This document shows, piece after piece, positions 63,732-64,000 of a DNA stretch of 64,000 bases. Position numbers and translations under genes: made by a program. Position 1 is the stretch's first letter; every line of letters begins with the position of its first letter. Location: contig OX335656.1 in assembly GCA_946894095.1 (NCBI GenBank), positions 2,867,001-2,931,000 of the forward strand, written 5' to 3'. Below the pieces are notes generated by a model. The model was not told where the DNA came from. It worked only from the letters and a program-made list of their open reading frames with translations, and did not search any database. The stretch comes from Incurvaria masculella. Lineage: Eukaryota; Arthropoda; Insecta; Lepidoptera; Incurvariidae.

Positions 63732-64000
63732 ATTTTTGGTCACGATTATGTAAATGGCTGAATCTAGGTTCACAGGTTAGAGACCAACCCTCTGATCCTA
63801 AATGTGTCGGTCTGCCTGCCCCAAGTGCGTTGCGTTAGCTAGATTGGTTATACAAAATGCATGTTGGTATGCACCGGCTGATGAATATACTGATTGTCGG
63901 GAAATATTTACATCCATTAATTATGCAACAATAACCAGTCGGTTTATTGATTAAATACTTAAATATACACCTAAAGTTATATCAGTCACCTAAATAACCT
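63732..64000 (+). repeat. Dispersed repeat E, copy 2 (runs off the window)
   Basis: It is collinear with 23611-23872, including TTTTTGGTCACGATTATG, AGAGACCAACCCTCTGATCC and ACAACAATAACCAGTCGGTT. It continues to the right edge, so its end is unknown. Confidence 0.85.

Overview
The window looks like lepidopteran (moth or butterfly) nuclear DNA that consists almost entirely of transposable elements. The evidence is (i) an interstitial block of the insect telomere pentamer CCTAA/TTAGG; (ii) Helitron ends of the type common in Lepidoptera (5' TCTATACTAATAT, 3' hairpin plus CTAG); (iii) degenerate CR1-, RTE- and Jockey-like LINEs with insect-type 3' tails; and (iv) many SINE and MITE copies in AT-rich spacer. 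I found no multi-exon host protein gene. The only well-supported host-type gene is a tRNA-Val(CAC) at 18867-18938. Most open reading frames are chance frames or lie inside repeats.

Layout. 0-12 kb: a GC-rich patch, a SINE, a CR1-like LINE (2.1-5.4 kb, minus strand) split by a TTAA-flanked MITE, several further MITEs, and a LINE 3' fragment that received an RTE tail fragment. 12.5-15.7 kb: a nearly intact, full-length RTE-like LINE between 10-bp target-site duplications, whose only obvious lesion is one frameshift. 16-31 kb: mostly unrecognised spacer with the tRNA, two CTCF-like motifs, the telomeric block, a complete small Helitron, fold-back elements and SINEs. 32.2-34.0 kb: a broken Jockey-like LINE on the minus strand. 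34.1-43.0 kb: an 8.9-kb structure with matching 12-bp terminal inverted repeats and TA at both sides, filled mainly by satellite-like arrays. The left array has a trimeric higher-order structure. Between the arrays lie a small putative two-exon gene and several older insertions. 43-46.3 kb: three copies of a TTAA-type MITE, two of them head to head around one shared TTAA. 46-57 kb: spacer with family A repeats, SINEs, a long hairpin and a mariner-like transposase relic. 57.7-59.4 kb: Helitron pieces, one carrying an RTE fragment that itself received two later insertions. 60-64 kb: a G-rich/C-rich patch, more SINEs, an LINE/RTE junction, and a 270-bp repeat shared with 23.6 kb.

Two dispersed families dominate. 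Family A (10 copies, about 290 bp) has a perfect GTGCGAGTC/GACTCGCAC hairpin near one end and a GACG-type microsatellite inside. The SINE superfamily (about 18 copies or relics) has one shared body but two kinds of Pol III head: tRNA-like (A and B boxes) in some copies and 5S rRNA-like in others. Element functions come from visible motifs; family names are inferences, because no database search was possible.
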